A DNA stretch of 64,000 bases, from positions 10,889 through 74,888 of the forward strand of contig JBFXKW010000013.1 in assembly GCA_050173345.1 (NCBI GenBank), read 5' to 3'. Both the position numbers and the translations under genes were made by a program. Under the pieces are notes generated by a model. It ran no database searches. It saw only the letters and a program-made list of their open reading frames with translations, and was not told where the DNA came from. Below, piece after piece: positions 33,773 through 41,701 of the stretch. Numbering within the stretch: the first letter of the stretch is position 1; the number at the start of each line of letters is the position of its first letter. This stretch comes from SHWC01 sp050173345 (GTDB taxonomy: Bacteria > Pseudomonadota > Alphaproteobacteria > UBA828).

Positions 33773-34702
33773 CTACTCCGCGGCCTCGCGCCGTGCATCG
33801 CCGTAGACGCCGCGGCTCAGGTCGCGCGAGACGAGGCGCAGCACCGCCGCCGAGGTGTCGGCGACCAGCGCCTTGTAGGCGCCGATGCGCCGGGCGAAAT
33901 GGTTGTAGAAGACGACCGCGGGGATCGCCGCGACTAGGCCGAGCGCGGTGGCCAGCAATGCCTCGGCGATGCCGGGCGCGACCACGGCGAGGTTGGTGGT
34001 CTGCGCCTTCGAGATGCCGATGAAGCTGTTCATCACGCCCCACACCGTGCCGAACAGCCCGACGAACGGCGCGGTGGCGCCGATGGTCGCGAGCACGCCG
34101 GTGCCCTTGGTCATGCGCCGGCCCGCCGCGGTCTCGAGCCGCTCGAGGCGCGAGACGATGCGCTCCTTGATCCCGTCGCGGTCGCGCAGCGCGTCCTTGG
34201 ACTGGCTGAGCTCGGCCTGCGCCTCGCCGATCAGATCGACATTGCTCGCCGTGCCGCCGCGCTCCGCCGCCTCGGCGAGCGTGAGCGCGCCGTTCATGGC
34301 GGCGAGCGCGACACGCTGCCGCCGGGTCGCCGCGGCGAGCTCCAGGCCCTTGGCGATCAGCACCGTCCAGGTCACCACCGAGGCGAAGGCGAGGCCGATC
34401 ATCACCGCCTTCACCACGATGTCCGCGCCCATGAACATGCCCCAGGGCGAGAGATCCTGCGGCAGGAGGGACTCAGCCTCCCCCGTCTCGCCCGCCTCCA
34501 GCAGCGCATCGGCCGGTGCGAGCCCGTCGGCCGGCAGGGCGTCGTCGGACAGCGGAAGGGCGTCGGAAGGCGGAGGGGTGTCGGCGGGCTGGAGCGCCTC
34601 GGCGGGCGCAGGCGGGTCGGAAGGCTCGGTCTGCGCCAAGCCCAGGGACGGCATGGCGATCAGCATCAGAACAAGGCTTACGCGAAAAAACCTGGACGCC
34701 AT
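33773..34702 (-). CDS. exbB: ExbB-type MotA/TolQ/ExbB proton channel protein
   Basis: The 309-residue product has a signal sequence (residues 1-24, ending G-L-A-Q), a Pro/Ala/Asp-rich periplasmic linker of about 70 residues with repeats of P-S-D/P-A-D, then three membrane segments: A-D-I-V-V-K-A-V-M-I-G-L, T-I-G-A-T-A-P-F-V-G-L-F-G-T-V-W-G-V-M and A-L-L-A-T-A-L-G-L-V-A-A-I-P-A-V. The G-L-x-G-T-V-W-G-V-M/I motif is the family signature. Long N-extended ExbBs with signal peptides are common in alphaproteobacteria. AGGTGGA precedes the ATG ending at 34702. Confidence 0.92.
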   Translation of the reverse strand: MASRFFRVSLVLMLIAMPSLGLAQTEPSDPPAPAEALQPADTPPPSDALPLSDDALPADGLAPADALLEAGETGEAESLLPQDLSPWGMFMGADIVVKAVMIGLAFASVVTWTVLIAKGLELAAATRRQRVALAAMNGALTLAEAAERGGTASNVDLIGEAQAELSQSKDALRDRDGIKERIVSRLERLETAAGRRMTKGTGVLATIGATAPFVGLFGTVWGVMNSFIGISKAQTTNLAVVAPGIAEALLATALGLVAAIPAVVFYNHFARRIGAYKALVADTSAAVLRLVSRDLSRGVYGDARREAAE

Positions 34703-34789
34703 TCCCAATCCACCTTCGTTCGTTCCGCGGCGGCCCGGCGCATGACGGCTCGACAGCCTTGCGGCCCTGGGCCTCCGCGGCACCGGCGT

Positions 34790-34951
34790 TCACGGCGTGG
34801 CTCGCTCGCTGGAGAGCCGCCGGGCCAGGTGCTTGATCTCCTCACTCCATGCCGCATGCCGCCGCCGGCCGACCGGATTGGCGCTCTCGACCGCCGCCAT
34901 CCGATGCGCCAGGGCGAGCTGGGCCTGAACTTGATCTATAAGCGCTCTCAA
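34790..34951 (-). CDS. Candidate 53-residue helical protein upstream of exbB
   Basis: A short open frame on the exbB strand starts with TTG (34951) and stops at 34790-34792, leaving 87 bases to exbB. It encodes M-R-A-L-I-D-Q-V-Q-A-Q-L-A-L-A-H-R-M-A-A then a basic turn (V-G-R-R-R-H) and a second amphipathic helix W-S-E-E-I-K-H-L-A-R-R-L. Third-position G/C bias and the helical pattern look protein-like, unlike the other frames there. The start is weak (TTG, GGAG about 14 bases upstream). It lies just inside a Fur-box-like site, so it may be an iron-regulated small protein of the exbBD unit. No family recognised. Confidence 0.45.
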   Translation of the reverse strand: MRALIDQVQAQLALAHRMAAVESANPVGRRRHAAWSEEIKHLARRLSSERATP

Positions 34952-35030
34952 GCGCCTGCGCGGCGCTCCGGCTCGACGTACCCGGTCGGGTCGGCTCGAT
35001 GCGAGCTGGTCGGGCGGACGCTATTGCAGT

Positions 35031-35045
35031 TGAGAATTATTGTCA
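35031..35045. promoter_or_regulatory. Fur-box-like site upstream of exbB
   Basis: TGAGAAT-T-ATTGTCA matches the classical 7-1-7 Fur dyad TGATAAT-N-ATTATCA at 12 of 14 positions and is extended by GTTGA/TCAAC at the ends. It lies about 80 bases upstream of the candidate small gene and 330 bases before exbB, and about 175 bases before the divergent CNNM gene at 35219. Iron regulation of exbBD is well known. Alphaproteobacteria often use Irr or RirA instead of Fur, so the factor is uncertain. The rest of the 516-base gap between exbB and 35219 shows nothing I can identify. Confidence 0.6.
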
Positions 35046-35218
35046 ACTTGCCGGCCCGGGCGCCATGCTGCGGTGCGCGCGGCCATCTTCTCAGGGCGGG
35101 GGCAACCGCCGTACGGTAGGGGCGGCGGGGGAGCATCGTTCGATTCGGGCGTTCCCATTCCTCCGGCGCAACGACAAGCCGCCCGGCTCGATCCGCATTC
35201 CAGACTGGATTTAAAACC

Positions 35219-36517
35219 ATGCTCGCGCTCGAGATTGCCGTCATCGTGTTGATCGTGCTGATCAACGGGTTTCTCGCGATGTCGGAGCTCGCCGTGGTCT
35301 CGGCCCGGCGCAGCCGATTGAAGGCCCTTGCCGAGGGCGGCGATGCCCGCGCCTCCCGGGTCATCCAGCTCGCCGACCGGCCGGGCCGCTTCCTCTCCAC
35401 CGTCCAGATCGGGATCACCATGTGCGGCGTCTTGGCCGGCATGTTCAGCGGCGCGACCATCGCCGACCGGCTCGCCGTGCTGCTGATGGATGCCGGCGCC
35501 TCGCCCGGGGTGGCCGAGCCGCTCTCCTTCGCGCTTATCGTGATCGCGGTGACCTACCTCTCGCTCATCCTGGGCGAGCTGGTGCCAAAGCAGATCGCGC
35601 TGCGCGGCGCCGAGCGCATCGCCATGCTGGTCGCCGGGCCCATGCTCGCCGTCTCGAAGGTAACGGCGCCGCTCGGCTACCTGCTCGAACGTTCGAGCCA
35701 CTATGTGCTGCTCGCCATCGGCGTGCATGAGGAGCGCGGGCCACGGGTCACCGACGAGGAGATCAAGGCGCTGATCGCGGAGGCCGAGACGGCGGGCGTG
35801 GTCGAGCCGGCCGAGCGCAGCATGATCTCGGGCGTGCTGCGCCTCGGCGACCGGCCGGTGCGCGCCGTGATGACGCCGCGGCTCGACGTCGACTGGATCG
35901 ACCTCGACATGGACGAGGCGGACATCCGCGAGATTATCCGAAGCAGCGGCCATTCGCGCCTGGTGGCGGCGCACGGCACGCTGGACGAGCCGGCCGGCGT
36001 GCTCCACGTCAAGGACGTGCTCGATGCCCTCCTGATGGGGCAGAAGCTCGACATCGGCAGCCTGGTCCGCCGCGCGCCGGTGATCCATGACCGCTTCGAT
36101 GCGCTGGAGGCGGTCGAGCATCTCAAGCAGCCGGGCGTCCATATGGTGCTGGTGGTCGATGAGCACGGCGCCTTCGAGGGCGTGATCACCCGGGCCGACA
36201 TCCTCTCCTCCATCGCCGGCGACTTCCAGGAGGCGGACGGCTATGCGCCCGATCGGGCGGTGCGGCGCGGCGACGGATCCTGGCTGTTCGACGGCCTGAC
36301 CCCGATCGACGAGGTGGCCGGCGTGATCGGCGTGCCGGTACCGGCGGCGCGCGACTACCGCACGGTCGCCGGCTTCGTGCTCGACAACCTGCAGCACCTG
36401 CCCTCGACCGGCGAATTCGTGGACGCGCTCGGCTGGCGCTTCGAGGTGGTGGACATGGACGGCCGGCGCATCGACAAGGTGCTCGTCACCAAGAGCCCGG
36501 ACGGCGCGCGCGGCTAG
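35219..36517 (+). CDS. CNNM/CorC-type (HlyC/CorC) transporter protein
   Basis: The 432-residue product has a DUF21 membrane domain (residues 1-185; opening A-V-I-V-L-I-V-L-I-N-G-F-L-A-M-S-E-L-A-V-V), a linker with T-D-E-E-I-K-A-L-I-A-E-A-E, two CBS domains at about 210-330 (V-R-A-V-M-T-P-R-L-D and H-M-V-L-V-V-D-E-H-G) and a CorC/HlyC C-terminal domain at about 345-425 with the typical A-G-F-V-L-D-N-L. Family members take part in Mg2+ or other cation homeostasis; they are often misnamed haemolysins. Full length. Confidence 0.92.
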   Translation: MLALEIAVIVLIVLINGFLAMSELAVVSARRSRLKALAEGGDARASRVIQLADRPGRFLSTVQIGITMCGVLAGMFSGATIADRLAVLLMDAGASPGVAEPLSFALIVIAVTYLSLILGELVPKQIALRGAERIAMLVAGPMLAVSKVTAPLGYLLERSSHYVLLAIGVHEERGPRVTDEEIKALIAEAETAGVVEPAERSMISGVLRLGDRPVRAVMTPRLDVDWIDLDMDEADIREIIRSSGHSRLVAAHGTLDEPAGVLHVKDVLDALLMGQKLDIGSLVRRAPVIHDRFDALEAVEHLKQPGVHMVLVVDEHGAFEGVITRADILSSIAGDFQEADGYAPDRAVRRGDGSWLFDGLTPIDEVAGVIGVPVPAARDYRTVAGFVLDNLQHLPSTGEFVDALGWRFEVVDMDGRRIDKVLVTKSPDGARG

Positions 36518-36551
36518 GCATGATGCCAAGCAAGGGGCGAATCGGTCCGCT

Positions 36552-36635
36552 CATCCTTCGACAAGCTCAGGATGAAGCCGAAAAAGGAAACTCCCTCATG
36601 CTGAGCCTGTCGAAGCATGAGCCTGTCGCAGCATG
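36552..36635. repeat. Family C dispersed palindrome
   Basis: Left arm TCATCCTTCGACAAGCTCAG and right arm CATGCTGAGCCTGTCGAAGC, with a partial duplication of the right arm (GAGCCTGTCGCAGCATG). It ends 34 bases upstream of the livH-like gene, so it lies in that operon's leader. Confidence 0.8.
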
Positions 36636-36669
36636 GGGCCGCCGGATGGCGCGCGGATAGGGCCGATAC

Positions 36670-37575
36670 GTGCTGCAGGTGGTGCTCGACAGCCTGATCC
36701 GCGCCGCGGAGCTATCGTTCCTCGCGGTCGGGCTCACCATGACCTACAAGGTGCTGCGCTTCCCGAACTTTGCCCATGTCGAGTTCGCGACGCTCGGCGC
36801 CTATGTCGCGCTCGCCTTTTCGGCGAACCTCGGGCTGCCCTTCCTGCTCGCGACGGCGCTCGCGGTCGTGCTGGTCGGCGGCCTCGGCGTCGGCATCGAC
36901 CGGGCGATCTTCTACCGCCTGCGCAACGCCTCGCCGATCATGCTGATGATCGCGAGCTTCGCCCTCGGCATCGCGATCCGCGAGTCGGTGCGCGCGGGCT
37001 GGGGCCCGTCGCCGCACTTCTATTCGCTCGGCGTGGTGAAGCCGTGGCGCTTCCTCGACCTCCGCGTCACGCCGACCCAGGTCGCCATCATCGCGGCCGC
37101 TTTGATCGCGATGTTCGCGTTCCACCTGTTCCTGAGCCGCACCAGGCTCGGCACCGCGATGCGCGCGACCGCCGACAACCTGATTCTCGCGCAGGCGAGC
37201 GGCATCGACGACCGCGGCGTGATCCGCGCCGTCTGGCTGATCGGCGCCGGCTTCGCCGCGCTCGGCGGCGCCATGATCGGGCTCAACACCCAGATCAAGC
37301 CCGACATGGGCTTCGGCATCATCATTGAGGTCTTCGCCGCGGCGATCCTCGGCGGCATCGGCCACCCCTACGGCGCGATGCTCGGCGCGCTCGTGGTCGG
37401 CTTCGCCGAGAATTTCGGCCTCGCCATCAACTGGGCGCCGCTGCTTGGCGCGCTCGGCTTCGAGACCGGCGGCTTCGTCTACATCCCGACCGGCTACAAG
37501 GCGGCGCTGCCCTTCGTCCTCCTGGTGCTGACCTTGCTGATCCGCCCGCGCGGCCTGTTGGGGGCGCGGCGATGA
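36670..37575 (+). CDS. Branched-chain amino acid-type ABC permease (LivH-like)
   Basis: The 301-residue integral membrane protein matches LivH: L-Q-V-V-L-D-S-L-I-R-A-A-E-L-S-F-L-A-V-G-L-T at the start, F-P-N-F-A-H-V-E-F-A-T-L-G-A-Y, T-R-L-G-T-A-M-R-A-T-A-D-N in the coupling loop and a late E-V-F-A-A-A-I-L-G-G-I-G motif. Start is GTG at 36670. The five-gene unit that follows (M, G, F and a binding protein) is complete. The solute may be a branched-chain amino acid, an amide or urea; sequence does not decide. Confidence 0.92.
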   Translation: MLQVVLDSLIRAAELSFLAVGLTMTYKVLRFPNFAHVEFATLGAYVALAFSANLGLPFLLATALAVVLVGGLGVGIDRAIFYRLRNASPIMLMIASFALGIAIRESVRAGWGPSPHFYSLGVVKPWRFLDLRVTPTQVAIIAAALIAMFAFHLFLSRTRLGTAMRATADNLILAQASGIDDRGVIRAVWLIGAGFAALGGAMIGLNTQIKPDMGFGIIIEVFAAAILGGIGHPYGAMLGALVVGFAENFGLAINWAPLLGALGFETGGFVYIPTGYKAALPFVLLVLTLLIRPRGLLGARR

Positions 37576-38492
37576 GCGAGTTCGCGGTCTACCTCGTCAC
37601 CATTGCCGGCATCTGGGCGATGCTCGGCATCAGCCTCAACCTGCAATACGGCGTGGCGGGCCTCGTCAATCTCGGCCATGTCGCCTTCTTCATGCTCGGC
37701 GCCTACACCTCGGCGATCCTGGTCGCGATCCTCGGCCTGCCGATCGGCGTCGGCATGATCGCGGGCGCGGGCGCAGCCGCGCTCTTCGGCGTGCTGATGG
37801 CGCTGCCGGCCGCCAGGCTCCAGCAGGACTATTGGGGCATCAGCACGCTCGCGGTCGCCGAGATCGCGCGCATCGTCTTCCTCAACACCCGGCTCGGCGA
37901 GGCCTATGTCGGCGAGGCGTTCGGCATCAGCGACATCCCGCGGCCGCTGCGCGACACCCTCACGGCACAGGGCTATACGCTCGCCGACTACAACCTCTTT
38001 TACATGCTCTTCGTGCTCGCCTGCCTGGCGCTGACCTATGCCATGGCCGCCTGGCTCGCCGCCAAGCCGATCGGCCGCGCGCTCAAGGCGCTGCGCGAGG
38101 GCGACGAGGTGCCGTCCGCGCTCGGCAAGCGGGTGAGCGGCCTGCGCATGCGGGTGATGGCGTCGGGCGGCGCCATCGCCGGGCTCGCCGGCGCGCTGTT
38201 CGCCCATTACAACGCCTATATCAGCCCGGAATACTTCCTGCCGCTCGAGACCTTCATCATCTGGGCGATGGTGGTGCTCGGCGGCGCCGGCAACTTCTTC
38301 GGCGTGCTGGTCGGCACCTTCATCATCCAGGTCATCTACAACTCGTCGCGCTTCCTCGTGCCGCTGCTCGGCATCGACGCGCAATTGCTCGGCTCGATAC
38401 GGATGATCGTGATCGCGCTCCTGATCATCGGCGTCGTCATGTACATGCCGCAGGGGCTGGTGCCGGAAAGGCGGCGTCGCTATGACCGCTGA
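37572..38492 (+). CDS. Branched-chain amino acid-type ABC permease (LivM-like)
   Basis: The 306-residue permease has the LivM pattern: I-W-A-M-L-G-I-S-L-N-L-Q-Y-G-V-A-G-L-V-N-L-G-H-V-A-F near the start, D-Y-W-G-I-S-T-L-A-V-A-E-I, G-R-A-L-K-A-L-R-E-G-D-E in the coupling loop, and a C-terminal L-G-G-A-G-N-F-F-G-V. It overlaps livH by four bases (ATGA) and livG by 11. Confidence 0.92.
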   Translation: MSEFAVYLVTIAGIWAMLGISLNLQYGVAGLVNLGHVAFFMLGAYTSAILVAILGLPIGVGMIAGAGAAALFGVLMALPAARLQQDYWGISTLAVAEIARIVFLNTRLGEAYVGEAFGISDIPRPLRDTLTAQGYTLADYNLFYMLFVLACLALTYAMAAWLAAKPIGRALKALREGDEVPSALGKRVSGLRMRVMASGGAIAGLAGALFAHYNAYISPEYFLPLETFIIWAMVVLGGAGNFFGVLVGTFIIQVIYNSSRFLVPLLGIDAQLLGSIRMIVIALLIIGVVMYMPQGLVPERRRRYDR

Positions 38493-39279
38493 ACCGCTCC
38501 TCAAGCTGCGCGACATCCACAAGCGCTTCGGCGGCATCGCGGCGCTCGCGGGCGTCAACCTCGACGTGCCGGCCGGCATGGTCTACGGCCTGATCGGCCC
38601 GAACGGCTCGGGCAAGACCACCCTCTTCAACGTGATCACCGGGTTCTTGCGGCCCGATCTCGGCCATGTCAGCTTCGCGGGCCGCAAGCTCGACCGCCTG
38701 CCACCTTACAGGATCGCCCGGCTCGGCCTCGTCCGGACCTTCCAGGCGAGCCTGATGCCGCAGCGCATGACGGTGATGGAGAACATGCTGCTCGCGCCGC
38801 AGCACCAGCTCGGCGAGCGGATGCTCGACGCCTTCGCCCGCCCGCGTGCGGTGAACCGGCAGGAGCACGCCAACCTTGAACGGGCGCGCGAGCTGCTCGA
38901 ACTGGTCAATTTGCGCGCCAAGGCCGACGACTATGCCGGCGAACTCTCCGGCGGGCAGAAGAAGCTGCTCGCCCTTGCCCAGGTGCTGATGGCGGCGCCG
39001 CGCCTGATCCTGCTCGACGAGCCGGTCGCCGGCGTCAACCCGCGCTTCATCGAGGAGATCGTGGCGCTGATCCGCCGCCTGCGCGACGAGGGCCACAACT
39101 TCCTCATCGTCGAGCACAACATGAAGTTCATCCGCAGCGCGTGCGACCGCATCTCGGTGCTCGATGCCGGCCGCATCATCGCCGAGGGCGACGCCGCCGA
39201 GGTGCTGCGCCGCGACGACGTGCTGAACGCCTACCTGACCCGCCGCCCGGGCACGCCGGACGAGGCCGCGGCGCCATGA
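38482..39279 (+). CDS. ABC transporter ATPase (LivG-like)
   Basis: The 265-residue ATPase has Walker A G-P-N-G-S-G-K-T-T, the F-Q-A-S-L-M-P Q-loop region, signature L-S-G-G-Q-K-K-L-L-A, Walker B L-I-L-L-D-E-P and a switch His in V-E-H-N-M. The inserted region after the Q-loop and the terminal I-A-E-G-D-A-A-E-V-L identify the LivG subgroup. It forms a heterodimer with the LivF-type ATPase next to it. Confidence 0.94.
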   Translation: MTAEPLLKLRDIHKRFGGIAALAGVNLDVPAGMVYGLIGPNGSGKTTLFNVITGFLRPDLGHVSFAGRKLDRLPPYRIARLGLVRTFQASLMPQRMTVMENMLLAPQHQLGERMLDAFARPRAVNRQEHANLERARELLELVNLRAKADDYAGELSGGQKKLLALAQVLMAAPRLILLDEPVAGVNPRFIEEIVALIRRLRDEGHNFLIVEHNMKFIRSACDRISVLDAGRIIAEGDAAEVLRRDDVLNAYLTRRPGTPDEAAAP

Positions 39280-39304
39280 CGGAAGCCGTGAGAGACAGGC
39301 AGAT

Positions 39305-40024
39305 ATGGCGCTGATCGAGGTCGACAACGTGTTCGCGAGCTATGGCGCGACCGAGGTGCTGCACGGCGCGAGCCTCACGCTCGGCAAGGGCGAGGTGGTC
39401 GCCATCATCGGCCCGAACGGCGCGGGCAAGAGCACGCTCCTGAAAGTCATCATGGGCTATCTGATCCCGCGCGAGGGCGAGGTCAGGCTGCGCCGCGAGC
39501 CGATCACCCGGCTGCGCCCGAACCAGCGGGTGCGCAAGGGCATCGCCTATGTGCCGCAGCTCGACAACGTGTTCCCCTCGCTGACCGTGGCGGAGAACTT
39601 GAGGATGGGCGCCTACCTGCTGCCGCGCCGCGAGGTCGGCGCGCGCACCGAGGCGATCCTCGACGAATTCCCGCTGCTGCGCGAGCGGGCGCACCAACGC
39701 GTCCACACGCTGAGCGGCGGCCAGCGCCAGCTCCTCGCCATGGCGCGGGCGCTGATGACCGACCCCGAGCTGCTGCTGCTCGACGAGCCGTCGGCCGCCC
39801 TTTCGCCGCGCATGGCGGGCGAGGTGTTCGACCGCATCACGCAGATTCAGGCCGCCGGCCGCTCGGTCATCGTGGTCGAGCAGGAGGCGCAGCGCTCGCT
39901 CGAGATCGCCGACCGCGGCTATGTGCTGGTGGACGGGCGCAACACCTATGAGGGCAGCGCCCGCGACATCCTGGCCGACGAGAAGATCCGCGCGACCTTC
40001 CTCGGTACCGCGGACCACGGATAG
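39305..40024 (+). CDS. ABC transporter ATPase (LivF-like)
   Basis: The 239-residue ATPase has Walker A G-P-N-G-A-G-K-S-T, Y-V-P-Q-L-D-N-V-F-P at the Q-loop, signature L-S-G-G-Q-R-Q-L-L-A-M, Walker B L-L-L-L-D-E-P-S and V-V-E-Q-E-A. The V-E-Q and the short length place it in the LivF subgroup. Starts 25 bases after livG. Confidence 0.94.
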   Translation: MALIEVDNVFASYGATEVLHGASLTLGKGEVVAIIGPNGAGKSTLLKVIMGYLIPREGEVRLRREPITRLRPNQRVRKGIAYVPQLDNVFPSLTVAENLRMGAYLLPRREVGARTEAILDEFPLLRERAHQRVHTLSGGQRQLLAMARALMTDPELLLLDEPSAALSPRMAGEVFDRITQIQAAGRSVIVVEQEAQRSLEIADRGYVLVDGRNTYEGSARDILADEKIRATFLGTADHG

Positions 40025-40117
40025 CGCGGCCTGCCTATTCCTGTCGATCCTTGTTGACGGGGCGCCGGATGTCGCCGAAAAGCGTGCGGGGCAAACCGAC
40101 CCAAGAAGGGGGCTTTC

Positions 40118-41314
40118 GTGGCACGAAGGACGTTTCACGCGCTGCTGGGCGCGGCGGCGCTGGTCGCATCGGGGCTGGGGCTCGCCGCCTCGCCGGCCGG
40201 GGCGGAGGAGGTGAAGATCGGGCTGTTCACCCCGCTCACCGGGTCGGGTGCGGTGGTCGGGCTCGACATGCAGCGCGGCGTGCAGCTCGCGCTCGACCGG
40301 GTGAACCAGGGCTATGATGTGCCGCTGCAGGATGGCAGCGTGCGCCGGCTGGGGCCGGGCCTCCTGGGCGGCCCGATCAACCTCATCATCGAGGATTCCG
40401 AGTCGCGGCCGGCCGCCGCCATGGACGCGGTGCGCAAGCTGGTCAACGTCGACAAGGTGACGGTCGTGCTCGGCGAATATTCGACCGGGCGGACGCTGCC
40501 GACCGGCCAGTTCACCAACAGCAGCGGTATGGTCCACATCTCGATCGGCGCCAATTCGCCGACCTTGCGTGAGATCGGTCCCTACTTCTTCAACGCGATC
40601 GGCCTCGCTTCGCTGCAGGGCCTGAAGATGCTGGAGCTCGCCCAATCCGAGATCGGCGCGCGCACCATCGCGACGCTCTTGCCCAACAACCCGTGGGGCG
40701 TGGGCGTCGAGATCGCCACCTGCGAGGCCGCGCCCAAGTTCGGCATGGAGTGCGTCTCGACCGTCCGCTACGAGGAACAGAAGACCGACTACCGGCCGGA
40801 ACTGCGCCAGCTCACCGCGCCCGACCCCGATGCCGTGATCTTCTTCGCCTATGGCTCGGACGCCGCGCTCATCCTGCGCCAGGCCTACGAGCTAGGGCTC
40901 GACGCCGCCGAGACCTGGATCGGCACCGAGGTATCCAACTGGGCGAGCGACGTGGCCGACATTTCGGAGGTCGCCGAAGGGATTCGCGGCCTCGAGCACG
41001 ATGTCGGCGGGGAGTTCTACGAGGCGCAGTACGGCACGGCCTATCGGGAGCGCTTCGGCGAGCCGCCGCTGACCGCCTTCGGCGCCTTCGGCTACGACGC
41101 CGCCATGCTGGCTGCGCTCGCGATCGAGCAGGCCGGCTCGACCGATTCGGATGCCATCCGCAAGGCGATGCACGAGGTCTCGAAGGTCTATCGCGGGCTG
41201 ACCGGCGACCTGTCGTTCGACGCGGACGGCATGCGGCTCAACCAGGAATACGGCGTCTTCATCTATCATGACGGCGGGCTGCAGCCCTACACGCCGAAAT
41301 CCAAGGCGGAGTGA
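40118..41314 (+). CDS. Branched-chain amino acid-type ABC substrate-binding protein
   Basis: The 398-residue product starts at a GTG with AAGGGGG upstream and has a signal peptide (A-R-R-T-F-H-A-L-L then A-S-P-A-G-A-E-E). The mature part is a type I periplasmic binding protein (Leu/Ile/Val family): V-K-I-G-L-F-T-P-L-T-G-S-G-A-V-V-G, V-V-L-G-E-Y-S-T-G, N-A-I-G-L-A-S-L-Q-G, and F-G-A-F-G-Y-D-A-A. It closes the livHMGF-like unit, an order with the binding protein last. Specificity cannot be read from the sequence. Confidence 0.92.
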   Translation: MARRTFHALLGAAALVASGLGLAASPAGAEEVKIGLFTPLTGSGAVVGLDMQRGVQLALDRVNQGYDVPLQDGSVRRLGPGLLGGPINLIIEDSESRPAAAMDAVRKLVNVDKVTVVLGEYSTGRTLPTGQFTNSSGMVHISIGANSPTLREIGPYFFNAIGLASLQGLKMLELAQSEIGARTIATLLPNNPWGVGVEIATCEAAPKFGMECVSTVRYEEQKTDYRPELRQLTAPDPDAVIFFAYGSDAALILRQAYELGLDAAETWIGTEVSNWASDVADISEVAEGIRGLEHDVGGEFYEAQYGTAYRERFGEPPLTAFGAFGYDAAMLAALAIEQAGSTDSDAIRKAMHEVSKVYRGLTGDLSFDADGMRLNQEYGVFIYHDGGLQPYTPKSKAE

Positions 41315-41343
41315 TACGACAGCCGGCCGCGTTCCGGGCGCGC

Positions 41344-41598
41344 TCAGCGTTCGGACGCGCCGGACCAGTCCTTGCGCAGCCGCACGCCCGGCTCCTGCCG
41401 GTTGAAGATCAGGCGGACGCCGGCGTTCTCGAAGGTCTTGATCAGCATCGCCTCGGTCGCGCGGTGCAGCGCGTGCCGGCGACACTCGAAATCCCGCACG
41501 GTGCTGCGCGAGACGCCGGCGAGCGCGGCGAGCCGAGCCTGCGACCAATCGAGCATGCCCCGCGCCGCCCGGCACTGTTCCGGCAACAGATTTCTCAT
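41344..41598 (-). CDS. XRE-family helix-turn-helix regulator
   Basis: The 84-residue product is a single HTH domain: L-P-E-Q-C-R-A-A-R-G-M-L-D-W-S-Q-A-R-L-A followed by A-G-V-S-R-S-T-V-R-D-F-E, then T-F-E-N-A-G-V-R-L-I-F, a common tail in small alphaproteobacterial XRE proteins. The ATG ending at 41598 has AAGGG seven bases upstream; an in-frame start at 41634 adds 12 odd residues. It is divergent from the Mrp antiporter operon (start 41702), which it may regulate. Confidence 0.88.
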   Translation of the reverse strand: MRNLLPEQCRAARGMLDWSQARLAALAGVSRSTVRDFECRRHALHRATEAMLIKTFENAGVRLIFNRQEPGVRLRKDWSGASER

Positions 41599-41701
41599 CC
41601 TAAACCCTTGATCGCGGCCGCGAAAATCAACCATAATGGGCGAAATTGGTCAATGGTCGGCAGCGATTGATTGAACCGCGAGAGGGGCTGTCTATCCGGC
41701 T

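Noticed and set aside
34473..34793. Minus-strand frame just upstream of exbB in another register
   Set aside because: It overlaps the start of exbB, and its translation is Arg/Pro/Ala-rich without structure; the better small candidate is 34790-34951.
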